DNA of 64,000 nt. It comes from Streptococcus sp. SK643. GTDB taxonomy: Bacteria > Bacillota > Bacilli > Lactobacillales > Streptococcaceae. Numbering within the stretch: position 1 is the stretch's first letter; the number at the start of each line of letters is the position of its first letter. The position numbers were made by a program, and so were the translations under genes. Location of the stretch: contig NZ_AJMM01000017.1 of the NCBI RefSeq assembly GCF_000259505.1, positions 30,027-94,026 on the forward strand, written 5' to 3'. Under the pieces are notes generated by a model that was given only the letters and a program-made list of their open reading frames with translations, did not search any database and was not told the DNA's origin. Shown here piece by piece: positions 36,643 through 46,521 of this stretch.

Positions 36643-37416
36643 ATGGCATATTCAATAGATTTTCATAAAAAAGTTCTCGCCTATTGTAAGCGAACAGATA
36701 GTATAACAGAAGCATCGGACCTTTTCCAAATCTCACGTAATGCCATTTATGGCTGGTTAAAACTAAAAGAGAAAACAGGAGAGCTAAACCATCAAGTAAA
36801 AGGAACAAAACCAAGAAAGGTTGATAGAGATAGATTTAAAAACTATCTTACTGACAATCCAGATACTTATTTGACTGAAATAGCTTCTGAATTTGGCTGT
36901 CATCCAACTACCGTTCACTATGCTCTCAAAGCTATGGGATACACTCGAAAAAAAGAACCACACCTACATGAACAAGACCCAGAAAAAGTAGCTTTATTTC
37001 TTAAAAATTTTAATAGTTTAAAGTACCTAGCGCCTGTTTATGTTGATGAAACAGGGTTTGGTACTTATTTTTATTGAGAATATGGTCGCTCATTAAAAGG
37101 TCAGTTAATAAGAGGTAAAGTATCTGGAAGAAGATATTAGAGGATTTCTTTGGTTGCAGGGCTAACAAATTGTGAGTTAATCGCTCCAATGACTTACGAA
37201 GAGACGATGACGAGCGACTTTTTTGAAGCTTGGTTTCAGAAGTTTCTCTTACCAATATTAAATACACCATCAGTTATTATTATGGATAATACAAGATTCC
37301 ATAGAATGGGTAAGCTAGAACTCTTGTGTGAAGAGTTTGGGCATAAACTTTTACCACTTTCTCCCTACTCACCTGAGTACAATAAAACAGGGGCACATAT
37401 CAAAAAGCACCTTTGA
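36643..37416 (+). pseudogene. Degenerate IS630-family transposase (IS630-Spn1-like)
   Basis: DDE transposase broken in several ways. The first part (MAYSIDFHKKVLAYC onward, to VYVDETGFGTYFY) ends at an in-frame TGA at 37075-37077. A second in-frame stop, TAG at 37138-37140, follows SGRRY. The frame then continues with SLVAGLTNCELIAP and the second Asp in IIMDNTRFHRMG to PEYNKTGAHIKKHL. Where IS630-Spn1 as I recall it has PEYNPIEKTWAHIK, the PIE triplet holding the catalytic Glu is missing, and the C-terminus is cut off. Both stops fit single C-to-T changes in Arg and Gln codons. The element cannot make active transposase. Its left end lies somewhere in 36547-36640; no clear terminal repeat was found. 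Confidence 0.85.
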
Positions 37417-37437
37417 GATTGTAATCTCAAAGGTGCT
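37401..37437 (-). terminator. pbp1A terminator fused to the IS remnant
   Basis: 15-bp perfect stem AGCACCTTTGAGATT/AATCTCAAAGGTGCT with a 2-base spacer (so a small loop of opened pairs), followed on the minus strand by TTTTTG. The T run and first stem bases coincide with the truncated end of the IS630 reading frame, whose last codons fall inside the stem. Confidence 0.85.
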
Positions 37438-37449
37438 ACTATTCAATAT

Positions 37450-39594
37450 TTATTGTTGCTGGACAGATGATGGCTGCTCACCTTGGATTGTAGTACGTTG
37501 GTTTGAATTGGTAGAATTGTTTTGTTGTCCATTGGTTTCAGTTGTAGTTGTGTTTGATGCAGAATCTTCAGTTGAAGATGTTGAATTTTCTACGACTGGA
37601 GTTTCTTGGATTACAGGGGCCGTCCAAGTATTTCGAGCCCCATTCTTAAAGATAAATCCTCCATTTCTGTATAAACCATCTGGGGTCGACCAGTCTCCAG
37701 GATGGTTATTTTCAGCCAGATAGGTCATCATAGAGCGATAGACTCTGGCAGCAACTGTGAGGCCACTACCTATGACTGGTGTGAGACGATTTGTATAGCC
37801 GGTCCAAACAGCCATTGAGTATTTACGAGTGTAACCTACAAACATTTCATCAGGAGCGACCAATTGTCTAGTCTTAATATGATTTTCAATTTCCTCATCT
37901 GAGTAGTTAGAAGTACCTGTTTTACCAGCCTGAGGGAGCCATGGGATGTATGCATTGTAACCAGTTCCAGAAGTCAATACTGTTTTCATCATTTCTGTCA
38001 TCATGTAAGCAGTCGTCTCTTTCATCGCTCTTGTACCAGAATCAGAAAATTCTTTTTCACTTCCATCGCTAAAGATAATCTTATTAATGTACATTGGCTT
38101 ATGGTAAATCCCACCATTAGCAAATGCAGCATAGGCAGCTGCCATTTTTTCACTACTTGCACCGTACTGTCTACTTGATTCAGTTGTGTTACTTGAAATG
38201 GCGTTAGAGTAGTGTATTTCTGGATAATCAATTCCTAAACCATTTAAGAAGGTTTTAGCACGATTTAATCCCACCTTATTGAGAGTTTCTACAGCAGGGA
38301 CATTTCGAGATTGTTGAAGGGCGTATTGTAAGGTTATATTACCAAAATACCCTCTATCCCAGTTGTAAACAGGAGTGTTTGTTCCAGGATAATTGTATGG
38401 GACATCACGTACAGTAGTTGCAGTTGAGTCATAGATATCATATTCTAAAGCAGGGGCGTAATCGGTGATTGGTTTCATGGTTGATCCCCAGTCACGATTA
38501 GTTTCTACGGCTTGGTTTGTACCAAATGATACGTTGCTTGATTGATGGCGAGAACCAAGTTGCGCAATAACATTACCAGTAGAGACGTCAACAATAGTTG
38601 AAGCGACTTGCATGTCATCATCAGGATAAGAGACATATTGGTCTGTATTATAAATATCCCACAGACGTTTTTGAGCATCTTGATCTACATTTGTGTAGAC
38701 ATCCATACCCGTAGTTAGAAGATTGTAGCCTGTCTCTTGTTCAACTTGTTCGATGACTTCTTTGAGATAGTTGTCCATATAAGCAGGATAACTACTTGTT
38801 GACTTAAGACTTTGTAGCCCATCTGTAATTGGGGTGTTTATAGCATTTTCGTATTGTTCAGCAGTAATGTAATTTTGTCCCTTCATTTCAGATAGAACCA
38901 AATTACGACGTTCTAAAGCTGCTTCTGGCTGAGAGTAAGGATCATACTGGTTTGGAGCTTGTGGCATTCCGGCTAATAGCGCAAGTTGAGGAAGAGAAAG
39001 GTCTTTTAAATCTTTACCATAATAGTTTTGCGCAGCAGTTTGCATGCCATAGTTTCCATTGGACATATAGACTTTATTAACGTAATAGGTTAGTATTTCT
39101 TGTTTAGTCGCTTTTCGTTCTAATTGAACAGCTAACCAAGCTTCCTGGGCCTTACGTGAAATAGTCTGATCTGCAGTAGAAGTTGAGAAGTAGGTCAACT
39201 TGATTAATTGCTGGGTGAGTGTGGAGCCCCCTTGTAGGGTGTTACTTTTCAAGTTGCGAAGAAATGCCCCCATGATTCGAATAGTGTCGACACCACGGTG
39301 ATTGAAAAAGCGATGATCTTCTATCGATACGATTGCATTTACTAAATCCGTAGGAATTTCACTAGATTGAGCATTTACACGACGCTCCGAACCCAAATCA
39401 GCAATCAGTTCATTTTTATTGTCGTAAATCTTACTAGAAGTAGTAGCGACTAATTTGCTTTCAGATAAGGCAGGAGACTTGGCGACATAGTAAAGAAATA
39501 TACTTCCTCCAAGCACGAAGGCTGTTAGAAATAAAGATAAGAGGCCAATGCCTAAATATTTAGATAGACGCAGGATAGTTTCTTTGTTAATCAT
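37450..39594 (-). CDS. pbp1A: Penicillin-binding protein 1A
   Basis: Bifunctional class A PBP of 714 residues building peptidoglycan outside the membrane. One TM helix (about residues 13-37), then the GT51 glycosyltransferase with [13 protein letters not shown] (catalytic Glu92) and [11 protein letters not shown], then the transpeptidase with S371TMK, S429RN and K558TG. The Ser-Thr-Met-Lys box is unaltered; resistant pneumococci often have Ala or Ser after the active Ser. The segment equal to pneumococcal 574-TSQF reads TRQL here. The tail after about residue 660 is Ser/Thr/Asn/Gln-rich. Operon with recU, overlapping it by four bases. Confidence 0.95.
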   Translation of the reverse strand: MINKETILRLSKYLGIGLLSLFLTAFVLGGSIFLYYVAKSPALSESKLVATTSSKIYDNKNELIADLGSERRVNAQSSEIPTDLVNAIVSIEDHRFFNHRGVDTIRIMGAFLRNLKSNTLQGGSTLTQQLIKLTYFSTSTADQTISRKAQEAWLAVQLERKATKQEILTYYVNKVYMSNGNYGMQTAAQNYYGKDLKDLSLPQLALLAGMPQAPNQYDPYSQPEAALERRNLVLSEMKGQNYITAEQYENAINTPITDGLQSLKSTSSYPAYMDNYLKEVIEQVEQETGYNLLTTGMDVYTNVDQDAQKRLWDIYNTDQYVSYPDDDMQVASTIVDVSTGNVIAQLGSRHQSSNVSFGTNQAVETNRDWGSTMKPITDYAPALEYDIYDSTATTVRDVPYNYPGTNTPVYNWDRGYFGNITLQYALQQSRNVPAVETLNKVGLNRAKTFLNGLGIDYPEIHYSNAISSNTTESSRQYGASSEKMAAAYAAFANGGIYHKPMYINKIIFSDGSEKEFSDSGTRAMKETTAYMMTEMMKTVLTSGTGYNAYIPWLPQAGKTGTSNYSDEEIENHIKTRQLVAPDEMFVGYTRKYSMAVWTGYTNRLTPVIGSGLTVAARVYRSMMTYLAENNHPGDWSTPDGLYRNGGFIFKNGARNTWTAPVIQETPVVENSTSSTEDSASNTTTTETNGQQNNSTNSNQRTTIQGEQPSSVQQQ

Positions 39595-40184
39595 GTTTTA
39601 CCACCTAATAAATGCTCTCTAATAACATCGAGATAGGGAATTTGAGGGAAGGCACTAGTTTCAATTTTGAATCCAAATTCTTGGATATATCCAAGTGGCA
39701 TTGATTTTTGTCCTTTATCTTGATGATAAAAGGAAATCAAATGAGGTGCCGGCAATAAGTAAGTTTCTTGTTGAGAAGAAAAGTGAAGTAGAACGAAGCA
39801 AATACCTTTTTGATTAAGAACTTGTTCCATGTGATGAATCTGATGAAGATGGAAATTCTTCATCGGGATTGCATTTTTTTGTTTTGTTTCCTTTGCTTCA
39901 AAGTCGATGTAATATCCATCATAAACGCCAGAATAATCCGTCGTTGAGGCTTGTCTAAAATAGGCTTCAACAATCTTTGCTCGACTTCGTTGTGGATAGT
40001 CCACGCGGACGATTTGAATAGGAGTTGGTTTTTTGTGAATGACAGCAAGCCCCTGAGACAAATAGTAGTCGTTGGTTGCATTGATCATCTTTTCAAAAGA
40101 CATTCCCCTATTTGCGAAATTTTTGGGATTTGAAAGGGAGGATTGCCTTTTTTTTGATGAAATTTTATGAGGATAGTTGACCAT
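39591..40184 (-). CDS. recU: Holliday junction resolvase RecU
   Basis: Cuts four-way junctions during recombination and repair. The 197 residues show the family start [17 protein letters not shown], the nuclease motif [28 protein letters not shown] with acidic and Lys residues, and [19 protein letters not shown]. Its coupling to a PBP1-type gene is conserved in Firmicutes. Confidence 0.94.
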   Translation of the reverse strand: MVNYPHKISSKKRQSSLSNPKNFANRGMSFEKMINATNDYYLSQGLAVIHKKPTPIQIVRVDYPQRSRAKIVEAYFRQASTTDYSGVYDGYYIDFEAKETKQKNAIPMKNFHLHQIHHMEQVLNQKGICFVLLHFSSQQETYLLPAPHLISFYHQDKGQKSMPLGYIQEFGFKIETSAFPQIPYLDVIREHLLGGKT

Positions 40185-40249
40185 ATTTCTCCTTATTGGT
40201 ACAATAACATCACTCTATTATACCATAAAATATAAAGAAAGGTGTAAAA

Positions 40250-40777
40250 ATGACTGTTGCTTTAATTATGGGCTATTCTCATTTTGATTTGGGATTATTC
40301 AATGAAAAGGATATTCGTACAAAAATTATTAAAAAAGCCATACAACAAGACCTAGAAAGTTTAGCTGAAGAAGGAGTTAATTGGCTAGTATTTACAGGAA
40401 ATTTGGGATTTGAATCATGGGTGCTAGAAGTTGCAAATGAAATGAAAGAAGATTACAATTTTCGGCTAGCAACTATTTTTGATTTTGAAACACATGGGCA
40501 AAATTGGAATGAAGCAAATCAGCTCAAACTAAGCCAATTTAAGCAAGTGGACTTTGTTAAATATGCTTATCCTAGTTTTGAACATAAGGGACAATTACGC
40601 GACTACCAACGGTTTTTACTAGATAATACAGATTTGGCCTATTTTTTCTATGATCCAGAGAATGAAACTAAATTAAAATTTATGGACGATTTGATGAAAA
40701 GTGAGGAAGGTTATAGGGTAAAAAGACTAACATTTGACATTTTAAATGAGGTGGCAGAAATTTTTTCTGAAAAGTAA
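40250..40777 (+). CDS. DUF1273 (YpsA) family protein
   Basis: Protein of 175 residues of the YpsA/SLOG-related family, [21 protein letters not shown] onward, with the [20 protein letters not shown] nucleotide-binding-like segment. The family has been tied to cell division in Bacillus and Staphylococcus. Here it lies between recU (divergent) and gpsB, a division gene, which supports that idea. Mechanism unknown. Confidence 0.85.
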   Translation: MTVALIMGYSHFDLGLFNEKDIRTKIIKKAIQQDLESLAEEGVNWLVFTGNLGFESWVLEVANEMKEDYNFRLATIFDFETHGQNWNEANQLKLSQFKQVDFVKYAYPSFEHKGQLRDYQRFLLDNTDLAYFFYDPENETKLKFMDDLMKSEEGYRVKRLTFDILNEVAEIFSEK

Positions 40778-40787
40778 GGTTTTGACC

Positions 40788-40817
40788 TTGATTTTTGTTT
40801 GCCTTTTTTTATATAAT
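40788..40817 (+). promoter_or_regulatory. Promoter of gpsB
   Basis: -35 TTGATT (40788-40793), 18-base spacer and -10 TATAAT (40812-40817), 32 bases before the gpsB ATG. Confidence 0.55.
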
Positions 40818-40849
40818 AATACTATTAGCAACCGAGAATGGAGAGAGTA

Positions 40850-41179
40850 ATGACAGGTATTATTTTTACAGCAAAAGATATTTTTGAGCAAGAGTTTGGA
40901 CGTGAAGTTCGTGGATATAGTAAGGTGGAAGTTGATGAATTTTTAGATGATGTCATCAAAGATTACGAAACTTATGCTGCTCTGGTCAAATCTCTCCGTC
41001 AGGAAATTTCAGAATTGAAAGATGAATTGTCTCGTAAATCACAAGTGTCGTCAGTTCAAGCAGAAACACTTGAGGTGACTGGAACAAGTTCAATGACGAA
41101 TTTTGATATTTTGAAGCGCCTCAATCGTCTTGAAAAAGAAGTTTTTGGTAAACAAATTTTAGATAACTCAGATTTATAG
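40850..41179 (+). CDS. gpsB: Cell division regulator GpsB
   Basis: DivIVA-like cytoplasmic protein of 109 residues that coordinates septal and peripheral wall synthesis by binding PBPs and StkP-linked proteins. The lipid/PBP-binding N-terminal domain [37 protein letters not shown] leads into a coiled coil and a small C-terminal trimerisation helix ([16 protein letters not shown]). I start it at ATG 40850 after GGAGAGAG; the in-frame ATG at 40838 would overlap that site. Confidence 0.94.
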   Translation: MTGIIFTAKDIFEQEFGREVRGYSKVEVDEFLDDVIKDYETYAALVKSLRQEISELKDELSRKSQVSSVQAETLEVTGTSSMTNFDILKRLNRLEKEVFGKQILDNSDL

Positions 41180-41192
41180 GAGTTTATTTAAA

Positions 41193-41591
41193 GCATGCAA
41201 TTTTTGGATAATCGCGTGAAGATATATTTTTCATGAGGAAAGTCCATGCTAGCACAGGCTGTGATGCCTGTAGTGTTTGTGCTAGGCGAAACCATAAGCC
41301 TAGGGACGAGAAATCGTTACGGCAGTTGAAATGGCTAAGTCCTTGGATAGGTCAGAGTAGGCTTGAAAGTGCCACAGTGACGGAGTCTTTCTGGAAACGG
41401 AGAGAGTGGAACGCGGTAAACCCCTCAAGCTAGCAACCCAAATTTCGGTCGGGGCATGGAGTGCACGGAAACGAACGTAGTACTCTGACGGTTACCATCT
41501 TAAACTGGTAACGGTAGACAGATGATTATCGAAGGAAGTGATCCTAGTCACTTCTGGAACAAAACATGGCTTATAGAAAATTGCATATAGG
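41193..41591 (+). ncRNA. rnpB: RNase P RNA, class B
   Basis: Catalytic RNA that trims tRNA 5' ends. Recognised by conserved blocks: GAGGAAAGTCCATGCTAGCACAGG-like P4 5' strand (GAGGAAAGTCC), CGAAACC, the AACGCGGTAAACCCC segment, and the 3' P4 strand (near GACAGATGATTATCGA). The ends pair: TGCAATTTT near 41196 with AAAATTGCAT near 41577-41586. Length of about 400 bases and position after gpsB fit streptococci. Ends are approximate. Confidence 0.93.
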
Positions 41592-41592
41592 T

Positions 41593-41627
41593 TGGGGCTG
41601 AGAAAGATTTCTCAACCTCATTTTTTA
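41593..41627 (+). terminator. Terminator of rnpB
   Basis: GGGGCTGAGAAA and TTTCTCAACCTC form a stem of about 11 pairs with one mismatch, followed by ATTTTTT. Confidence 0.75.
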
Positions 41628-41662
41628 AAGTGAACAAGAGAAAGGTCTTTAAAGACTGTAAC

Positions 41663-42811
41663 ATGAAAAAAGAATTTAATTTAATTGCAACGGTAGCCGC
41701 AGGTCTTGAAGCAGTGGTAGGACGAGAAGTGCGTGATTTGGGCTATGACTGTCAGGTTGAAAATGGACGCGTTTGTTTCCAAGGAGATGCTAGATCCATT
41801 ATTGAAACCAATCTTTGGCTCCGTGCAGCAGATCGCGTCAAGATTTTAGTTGGAAGCTTTCCTGCTAAGACTTTTGAGGAGTTATTTCAAGGGGTATTTG
41901 CCTTGGATTGGGAAAACTATATCCCACTTGGAGCGCGTTTCCCGATTTCAAAGGCCAAATGTGTCAAATCAAAACTACACAACGAACCTAGTGTTCAGGC
42001 TATCTCTAAGAAAGCTGTTGTTAAGAAATTACAAAAACATTATGCTCGTCCAGAAGGTGTTCCTCTGATGGAAAATGGTCCAGAGTTTAAAATTGAAGTT
42101 TCAATTCTCAAGGATGTAGCGACTGTTATGATTGATACGACAGGATCTAGTCTCTTTAAACGTGGCTATCGTACGGAAAAAGGTGGAGCGCCAATTAAGG
42201 AAAATATGGCAGCAGCGATTTTACAACTGTCCAATTGGTATCCGGATAAGCCTTTTATTGATCCGACCTGTGGTTCAGGAACTTTTTGTATTGAAGCGGT
42301 CATGATTGCTAGAAAAATGGCTCCAGGTCTTCGTCGATCTTTTGCATTTGAAGAATGGAACTGGATCAGTGATCGCCTAATTCAAGAAGTTCGTACTGAA
42401 GCTGCCAAGAAAGTGGATCGTGAGTTGGAGTTAGATATCATGGGCTGCGATATTGATGCCCGTATGGTGGATATTGCTAAGGCCAATGCTCAAGCTGCAG
42501 GTGTTTCAGGGGATATTACCTTTAAACAGATGCGAGTACAGGATTTGCGTTCAGAAAAGATTAATGGTGTCATTATTTCTAATCCCCCTTATGGGGAACG
42601 CTTGTCAGATGATGCAGGGGTTACTAAACTTTATGCTGAAATGGGTCAAGTATTTGCTCCGCTTAAAACATGGAGTAAATTTATACTTACGAGTGACGAA
42701 GGATTTGAAAACAAGTATGGTAGCCAGGCAGATAAGAAGCGTAAATTATATAATGGGACCCTAAAAGTCGATTTGTATCAATATTTTGGTGAGCGTGTTA
42801 AACGTCAATAA
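41663..42811 (+). CDS. THUMP-domain rRNA/RNA methyltransferase (RlmL-type N-terminus)
   Basis: S-adenosylmethionine-dependent RNA methyltransferase of 382 residues. A ferredoxin-like/THUMP RNA-binding region (FNLIATVAAGLEAVVGREVRDLGY) is followed by the methyltransferase domain with PFIDPTCGSGTFCIEA, a motif for AdoMet binding, and the catalytic SNPPYGERL motif that marks N6-adenine or N2-guanine amino methylation. The streptococcal copy is probably the 23S rRNA m2G enzyme, by family. I start at ATG 41663; a GTG at 41630 in frame is possible, but the MKKEFNLIAT start matches relatives. Confidence 0.88.
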   Translation: MKKEFNLIATVAAGLEAVVGREVRDLGYDCQVENGRVCFQGDARSIIETNLWLRAADRVKILVGSFPAKTFEELFQGVFALDWENYIPLGARFPISKAKCVKSKLHNEPSVQAISKKAVVKKLQKHYARPEGVPLMENGPEFKIEVSILKDVATVMIDTTGSSLFKRGYRTEKGGAPIKENMAAAILQLSNWYPDKPFIDPTCGSGTFCIEAVMIARKMAPGLRRSFAFEEWNWISDRLIQEVRTEAAKKVDRELELDIMGCDIDARMVDIAKANAQAAGVSGDITFKQMRVQDLRSEKINGVIISNPPYGERLSDDAGVTKLYAEMGQVFAPLKTWSKFILTSDEGFENKYGSQADKKRKLYNGTLKVDLYQYFGERVKRQ

Positions 42812-42832
42812 TAAAATGAGAAAGGTAAACTC

Positions 42833-44221
42833 ATGACAAATAAAAGAAGTGATCGTCATAAAGAAGAACAAGAAGAATTACAGTTGGATTTTGATGAAGC
42901 AAAAGGTCTAACGGTCGGACAGGCTATGCGTAAAAATGAAGAAGTAGAAGCAGGAGTATTGCCTAGTGATTCTATTTTAGATAAGTATGTGAAACAGCAT
43001 AAAGAAGAAATTGAAGCAGATAAATTCGAGACTCGTCAATATAAAACGGAGGACTTAGTTGAGACTCAGACTTTAGAAGAATTAATTCAGGGTGTTCGTG
43101 AATCTGTAGACGATTTGGAAGACTATTCCGAGGAAATGCCAAGTTCAGAAGAGACCATCCACTTACCTTTCAATGAGTTAGAAAAAGCAATCGATCCTTT
43201 TATAGTAGAGGATGGTAGGCACTCAGAAGGTGTTTTAGAAGAAGTGGTAGGGCCCCCTTCTCTATCAGATCAAGAAGACTCAGGAAAGAGAAAGAAAAAA
43301 AACTTTTTCGTGATAGTCTTGCTTCTTCTATCAATGCTTATTTGTGTAGGTGCTTACTATGTTTACCGTCAAGTTTCTCGCTCAACAAAGGAAATCCAAA
43401 CTTCTCAGTCAACATCAAATAGTCAAGCAGATATTGAAGAATTTAATAACTTATATGATGCTTTTTACACAGATGCTAATAAAATTGCCTTGAAAAATAG
43501 TCAGTTTGATCAGTTAAGCCAGCTCAAGAAACTGTTAGATAAATTGGAAGGTAGTCGTGAATATGCACTTTCTAAATCAAAATACGATAGTCTTGCAAGT
43601 CAGATTAAAGCTGTTCAAGACGTGAATGCCTTATTTGAAACTCCAGTCCTTACGGATGGTGTTATAGATACTAATGCGAAAGCTAAAAAAGATGCTGCAT
43701 TTACTGATATGAAAACAGGCAATACAGAACTTGATAAATTGCTAGATAAGGCTATTAGTCTTGGTAAGAGTCAACAAACGACAACTTCTAGTTCGAGTCA
43801 ACAAGATAGTTCTAGCCAAGCGAGTTCTACTGCTAGTTCAGAAGCGAGTCCAAGTACATCAACATCAGCTTCAAATGAAAGAAAAGAATCTAGTAGTCAG
43901 GTAAATATGGGGCTCTCTAGTGCAGGTATTTCTCTTCAAAGAAGTGTTAGTCGTGTTCCTTATAATCAGTCTGCTATTGATGATAGTGGGAATTCAGCTT
44001 GGAAATTTACTCCGGGAGTATTGGAAAAAATCCTAGCGACTTCACGTTCACGTGGTTATATCACTGGTAACCAATATATCCTTGAACGTGTCAATATCGT
44101 TAACGGCAATGGTTATTACAACCTCTACAAGCCAGATGGAACTTATCTCTTTACTCTTAACTGTAAGACCGGTTATTTTGTTGGAAATGGTTCCGGACAT
44201 GCAGACGCTTTGGACTATTAA
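42833..44221 (+). CDS. mapZ: Mid-cell-anchored protein Z (MapZ/LocZ)
   Basis: Streptococcal division-site marker that positions FtsZ rings. The 462 residues fit its topology: an acidic cytoplasmic N-terminus ([33 protein letters not shown]) that holds FtsZ-binding and StkP-phosphorylation regions in pneumococcus, one TM helix at about 157-180 ([21 protein letters not shown]), a helical extracellular domain, a Ser/Thr/Gln-rich linker, and a C-terminal peptidoglycan-binding domain ending in [15 protein letters not shown]. Confidence 0.92.
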   Translation: MTNKRSDRHKEEQEELQLDFDEAKGLTVGQAMRKNEEVEAGVLPSDSILDKYVKQHKEEIEADKFETRQYKTEDLVETQTLEELIQGVRESVDDLEDYSEEMPSSEETIHLPFNELEKAIDPFIVEDGRHSEGVLEEVVGPPSLSDQEDSGKRKKKNFFVIVLLLLSMLICVGAYYVYRQVSRSTKEIQTSQSTSNSQADIEEFNNLYDAFYTDANKIALKNSQFDQLSQLKKLLDKLEGSREYALSKSKYDSLASQIKAVQDVNALFETPVLTDGVIDTNAKAKKDAAFTDMKTGNTELDKLLDKAISLGKSQQTTTSSSSQQDSSSQASSTASSEASPSTSTSASNERKESSSQVNMGLSSAGISLQRSVSRVPYNQSAIDDSGNSAWKFTPGVLEKILATSRSRGYITGNQYILERVNIVNGNGYYNLYKPDGTYLFTLNCKTGYFVGNGSGHADALDY

Positions 44222-44296
44222 CCAGTCGTTACAAAATTCTTTCTTTTCAACATTAAAAATGATAAAATAAAACAAATTAAACAAGAGGAGTGTCAT

Positions 44297-45721
44297 ATGA
44301 CAAAAGCTAACTTTGGTGTCGTAGGTATGGCCGTAATGGGTCGTAACCTTGCCCTTAATATTGAATCTCGTGGTTACACAGTTGCTATCTACAACCGTAG
44401 TAAAGAAAAAACTGAAGATGTAATTGCTTGCCATCCTGAAAAGAACTTTGTACCAAGCTATGACGTTGAAAGTTTTGTAAACTCAATCGAAAAACCTCGT
44501 CGTATTATGCTCATGGTTCAAGCTGGACCTGGTACAGATGCGACAATTCAAGCCCTTCTTCCACACCTTGACAAGGGTGATATCTTGATTGACGGCGGAA
44601 ACACTTTCTACAAAGATACAATCCGTCGTAATGAAGAATTGGCAAACTCAGGTATCAACTTTATCGGTACTGGGGTTTCTGGTGGTGAAAAAGGTGCCCT
44701 TGAAGGTCCTTCTATCATGCCTGGTGGACAAAAAGAAGCCTACGAATTGGTTGCGGATGTTCTTGAAGAAATCTCAGCTAAAGCACCAGAAGATGGTAAA
44801 CCATGTGTGACTTACATCGGTCCTGATGGAGCTGGTCATTATGTGAAAATGGTTCACAACGGTATTGAGTATGGTGATATGCAATTGATCGCAGAAAGCT
44901 ATGATCTTATGCAACACTTGTTAGGCCTTTCTGCAGAAGACATGGCTGAAATCTTTACTGAGTGGAACAAGGGTGAATTGGACAGCTACTTGATCGAAAT
45001 CACAGCTGATATCTTGAGTCGTAAAGATGATGAAGGTCAAGAAGGGCCAATCGTAGACTACATTCTTGATGCTGCAGGTAACAAGGGAACTGGTAAATGG
45101 ACTAGCCAATCATCACTTGACCTTGGTGTGCCATTGTCACTCATCACTGAGTCAGTATTTGCACGTTACATTTCAACTTACAAAGAAGAACGTGTACATG
45201 CTAGCAAGGTTCTTCCAAAACCAGCTGACTTCAAATTTGAAGGAGACAAGGCTGAGTTGATTGAAAAAATCCGTCAAGCCCTTTACTTCTCAAAAATCAT
45301 TTCATACGCACAAGGTTTTGCGCAATTGCGTGTAGCTTCTAAAGAAAACAACTGGAACTTGCCATTTGCAGACATCGCTTCTATCTGGCGTGATGGCTGT
45401 ATCATCCGTTCTCGTTTCTTGCAAAAGATTACAGATGCTTACAACCGTGATGCAGACCTCGCTAACCTTCTTTTGGATGAATACTTCTTGGATGTTACTG
45501 CTAAGTACCAACAAGCAGTGCGTGATATCGTATCTCTTGCTGTTCAAGCTGGTGTACCAGTACCAACGTTCTCAGCAGCCATTACTTACTTTGATAGCTA
45601 CCGTTCAGCTGACCTTCCAGCTAACTTGATCCAAGCACAACGTGACTACTTTGGTGCCCACACTTACCAACGTAAAGACAAAGAAGGAACCTTCCACTAC
45701 TCTTGGTATGACGAAAAATAA
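44297..45721 (+). CDS. gnd: 6-phosphogluconate dehydrogenase, decarboxylating
   Basis: Oxidative pentose-phosphate enzyme making ribulose-5-phosphate and NADPH, 474 residues. Nucleotide loop [14 protein letters not shown] with NRS nearby, [31 protein letters not shown], the catalytic [14 protein letters not shown] segment and [23 protein letters not shown] near the end. Eleven bases before ritR, so probably co-transcribed with the redox regulator. Confidence 0.97.
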   Translation: MTKANFGVVGMAVMGRNLALNIESRGYTVAIYNRSKEKTEDVIACHPEKNFVPSYDVESFVNSIEKPRRIMLMVQAGPGTDATIQALLPHLDKGDILIDGGNTFYKDTIRRNEELANSGINFIGTGVSGGEKGALEGPSIMPGGQKEAYELVADVLEEISAKAPEDGKPCVTYIGPDGAGHYVKMVHNGIEYGDMQLIAESYDLMQHLLGLSAEDMAEIFTEWNKGELDSYLIEITADILSRKDDEGQEGPIVDYILDAAGNKGTGKWTSQSSLDLGVPLSLITESVFARYISTYKEERVHASKVLPKPADFKFEGDKAELIEKIRQALYFSKIISYAQGFAQLRVASKENNWNLPFADIASIWRDGCIIRSRFLQKITDAYNRDADLANLLLDEYFLDVTAKYQQAVRDIVSLAVQAGVPVPTFSAAITYFDSYRSADLPANLIQAQRDYFGAHTYQRKDKEGTFHYSWYDEK

Positions 45722-45732
45722 GTAGGTCTGCC

Positions 45733-46422
45733 ATGGGGAAACGGATTTTATTACTTGAGAAAGAACGAAATCTAGCTCATTTTTTAAGTTTGGAACTCCA
45801 AAAAGAGCAATACCGAGTTGATCAGGTTGAGGAGGGGCAAAAAGCCCTCTCCATGGCTCTTCAGACAGACTATGACTTGATTTTATTGAATGCTCGTCTG
45901 GGGGATATGACAGCCCAGGATTTTGCAGAGAAACTGAGCCGTACTAAACCAGCTTCAGTCATTATGGTCTTGGACCATCGTGAAGAATTACAAAATCAAA
46001 TTGAGGACATCCAACGCTTTGCCGTTTCTTACATCTATAAGCCAGTTATTATTGAGAATCTGGTAGCCCGTATTTCAGCGATTTTTCGAGGTCGGGACTT
46101 CATTGACCAGCACTGTAGTCAGATGAAGGTTCCAACAGCTTGTCGCAATCTACGTATGGATGTGGAACATCATACTGTTTACCGTGGTGAGGAGATGATT
46201 GCTCTGACGCGCCGTGAGTATGACCTTCTGGCAACGCTTATGGGAAGCAAGAAAATCTTGACTCGTGAGCAATTATTGGAAAGTGTCTGGAAGTATGAAA
46301 GTGCGACCGAAACTAATATTGTGGATGTCTATATCCGTTATTTACGTAGCAAGCTTGATGTAAAAGGTCAAAAAAGTTACATTAAAACAGTTCGTGGTGT
46401 CGGTTACACCATGCAAGAATAG
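45733..46422 (+). CDS. ritR: Orphan redox/iron response regulator RitR
   Basis: OmpR-type regulator of 229 residues without a partner kinase. The receiver's phospho-acceptor position is Asn53 (LLNARLGD) instead of Asp, and Cys128 (DQHCSQ) lies in the linker helix. In pneumococcus oxidation of this Cys drives dimerisation and DNA binding, and RitR represses piu iron uptake. The C-terminal winged helix has the LTRREYDLLATLM and ETNIVDVYIRYLRSKL segments. Both hallmark residues match exactly. The target piu operon lies about 10 kb away in this window. Confidence 0.95.
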   Translation: MGKRILLLEKERNLAHFLSLELQKEQYRVDQVEEGQKALSMALQTDYDLILLNARLGDMTAQDFAEKLSRTKPASVIMVLDHREELQNQIEDIQRFAVSYIYKPVIIENLVARISAIFRGRDFIDQHCSQMKVPTACRNLRMDVEHHTVYRGEEMIALTRREYDLLATLMGSKKILTREQLLESVWKYESATETNIVDVYIRYLRSKLDVKGQKSYIKTVRGVGYTMQE

Positions 46423-46521
46423 AAAGCAGTTGCAGTTGTGTAACTGCTTTTTTTAAGGGATATTCTATATATTGACATGCGGTTTGGTGTTTACTATAAT
46501 CAGCTATGGAGGTTACGTCTA

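Noticed and set aside
36643..37416. Two separate transposase genes or a programmed frameshift element
   Set aside because: The breaks are in-frame stop codons in a single frame, not a frameshift, and the catalytic Glu and C-terminus are missing.
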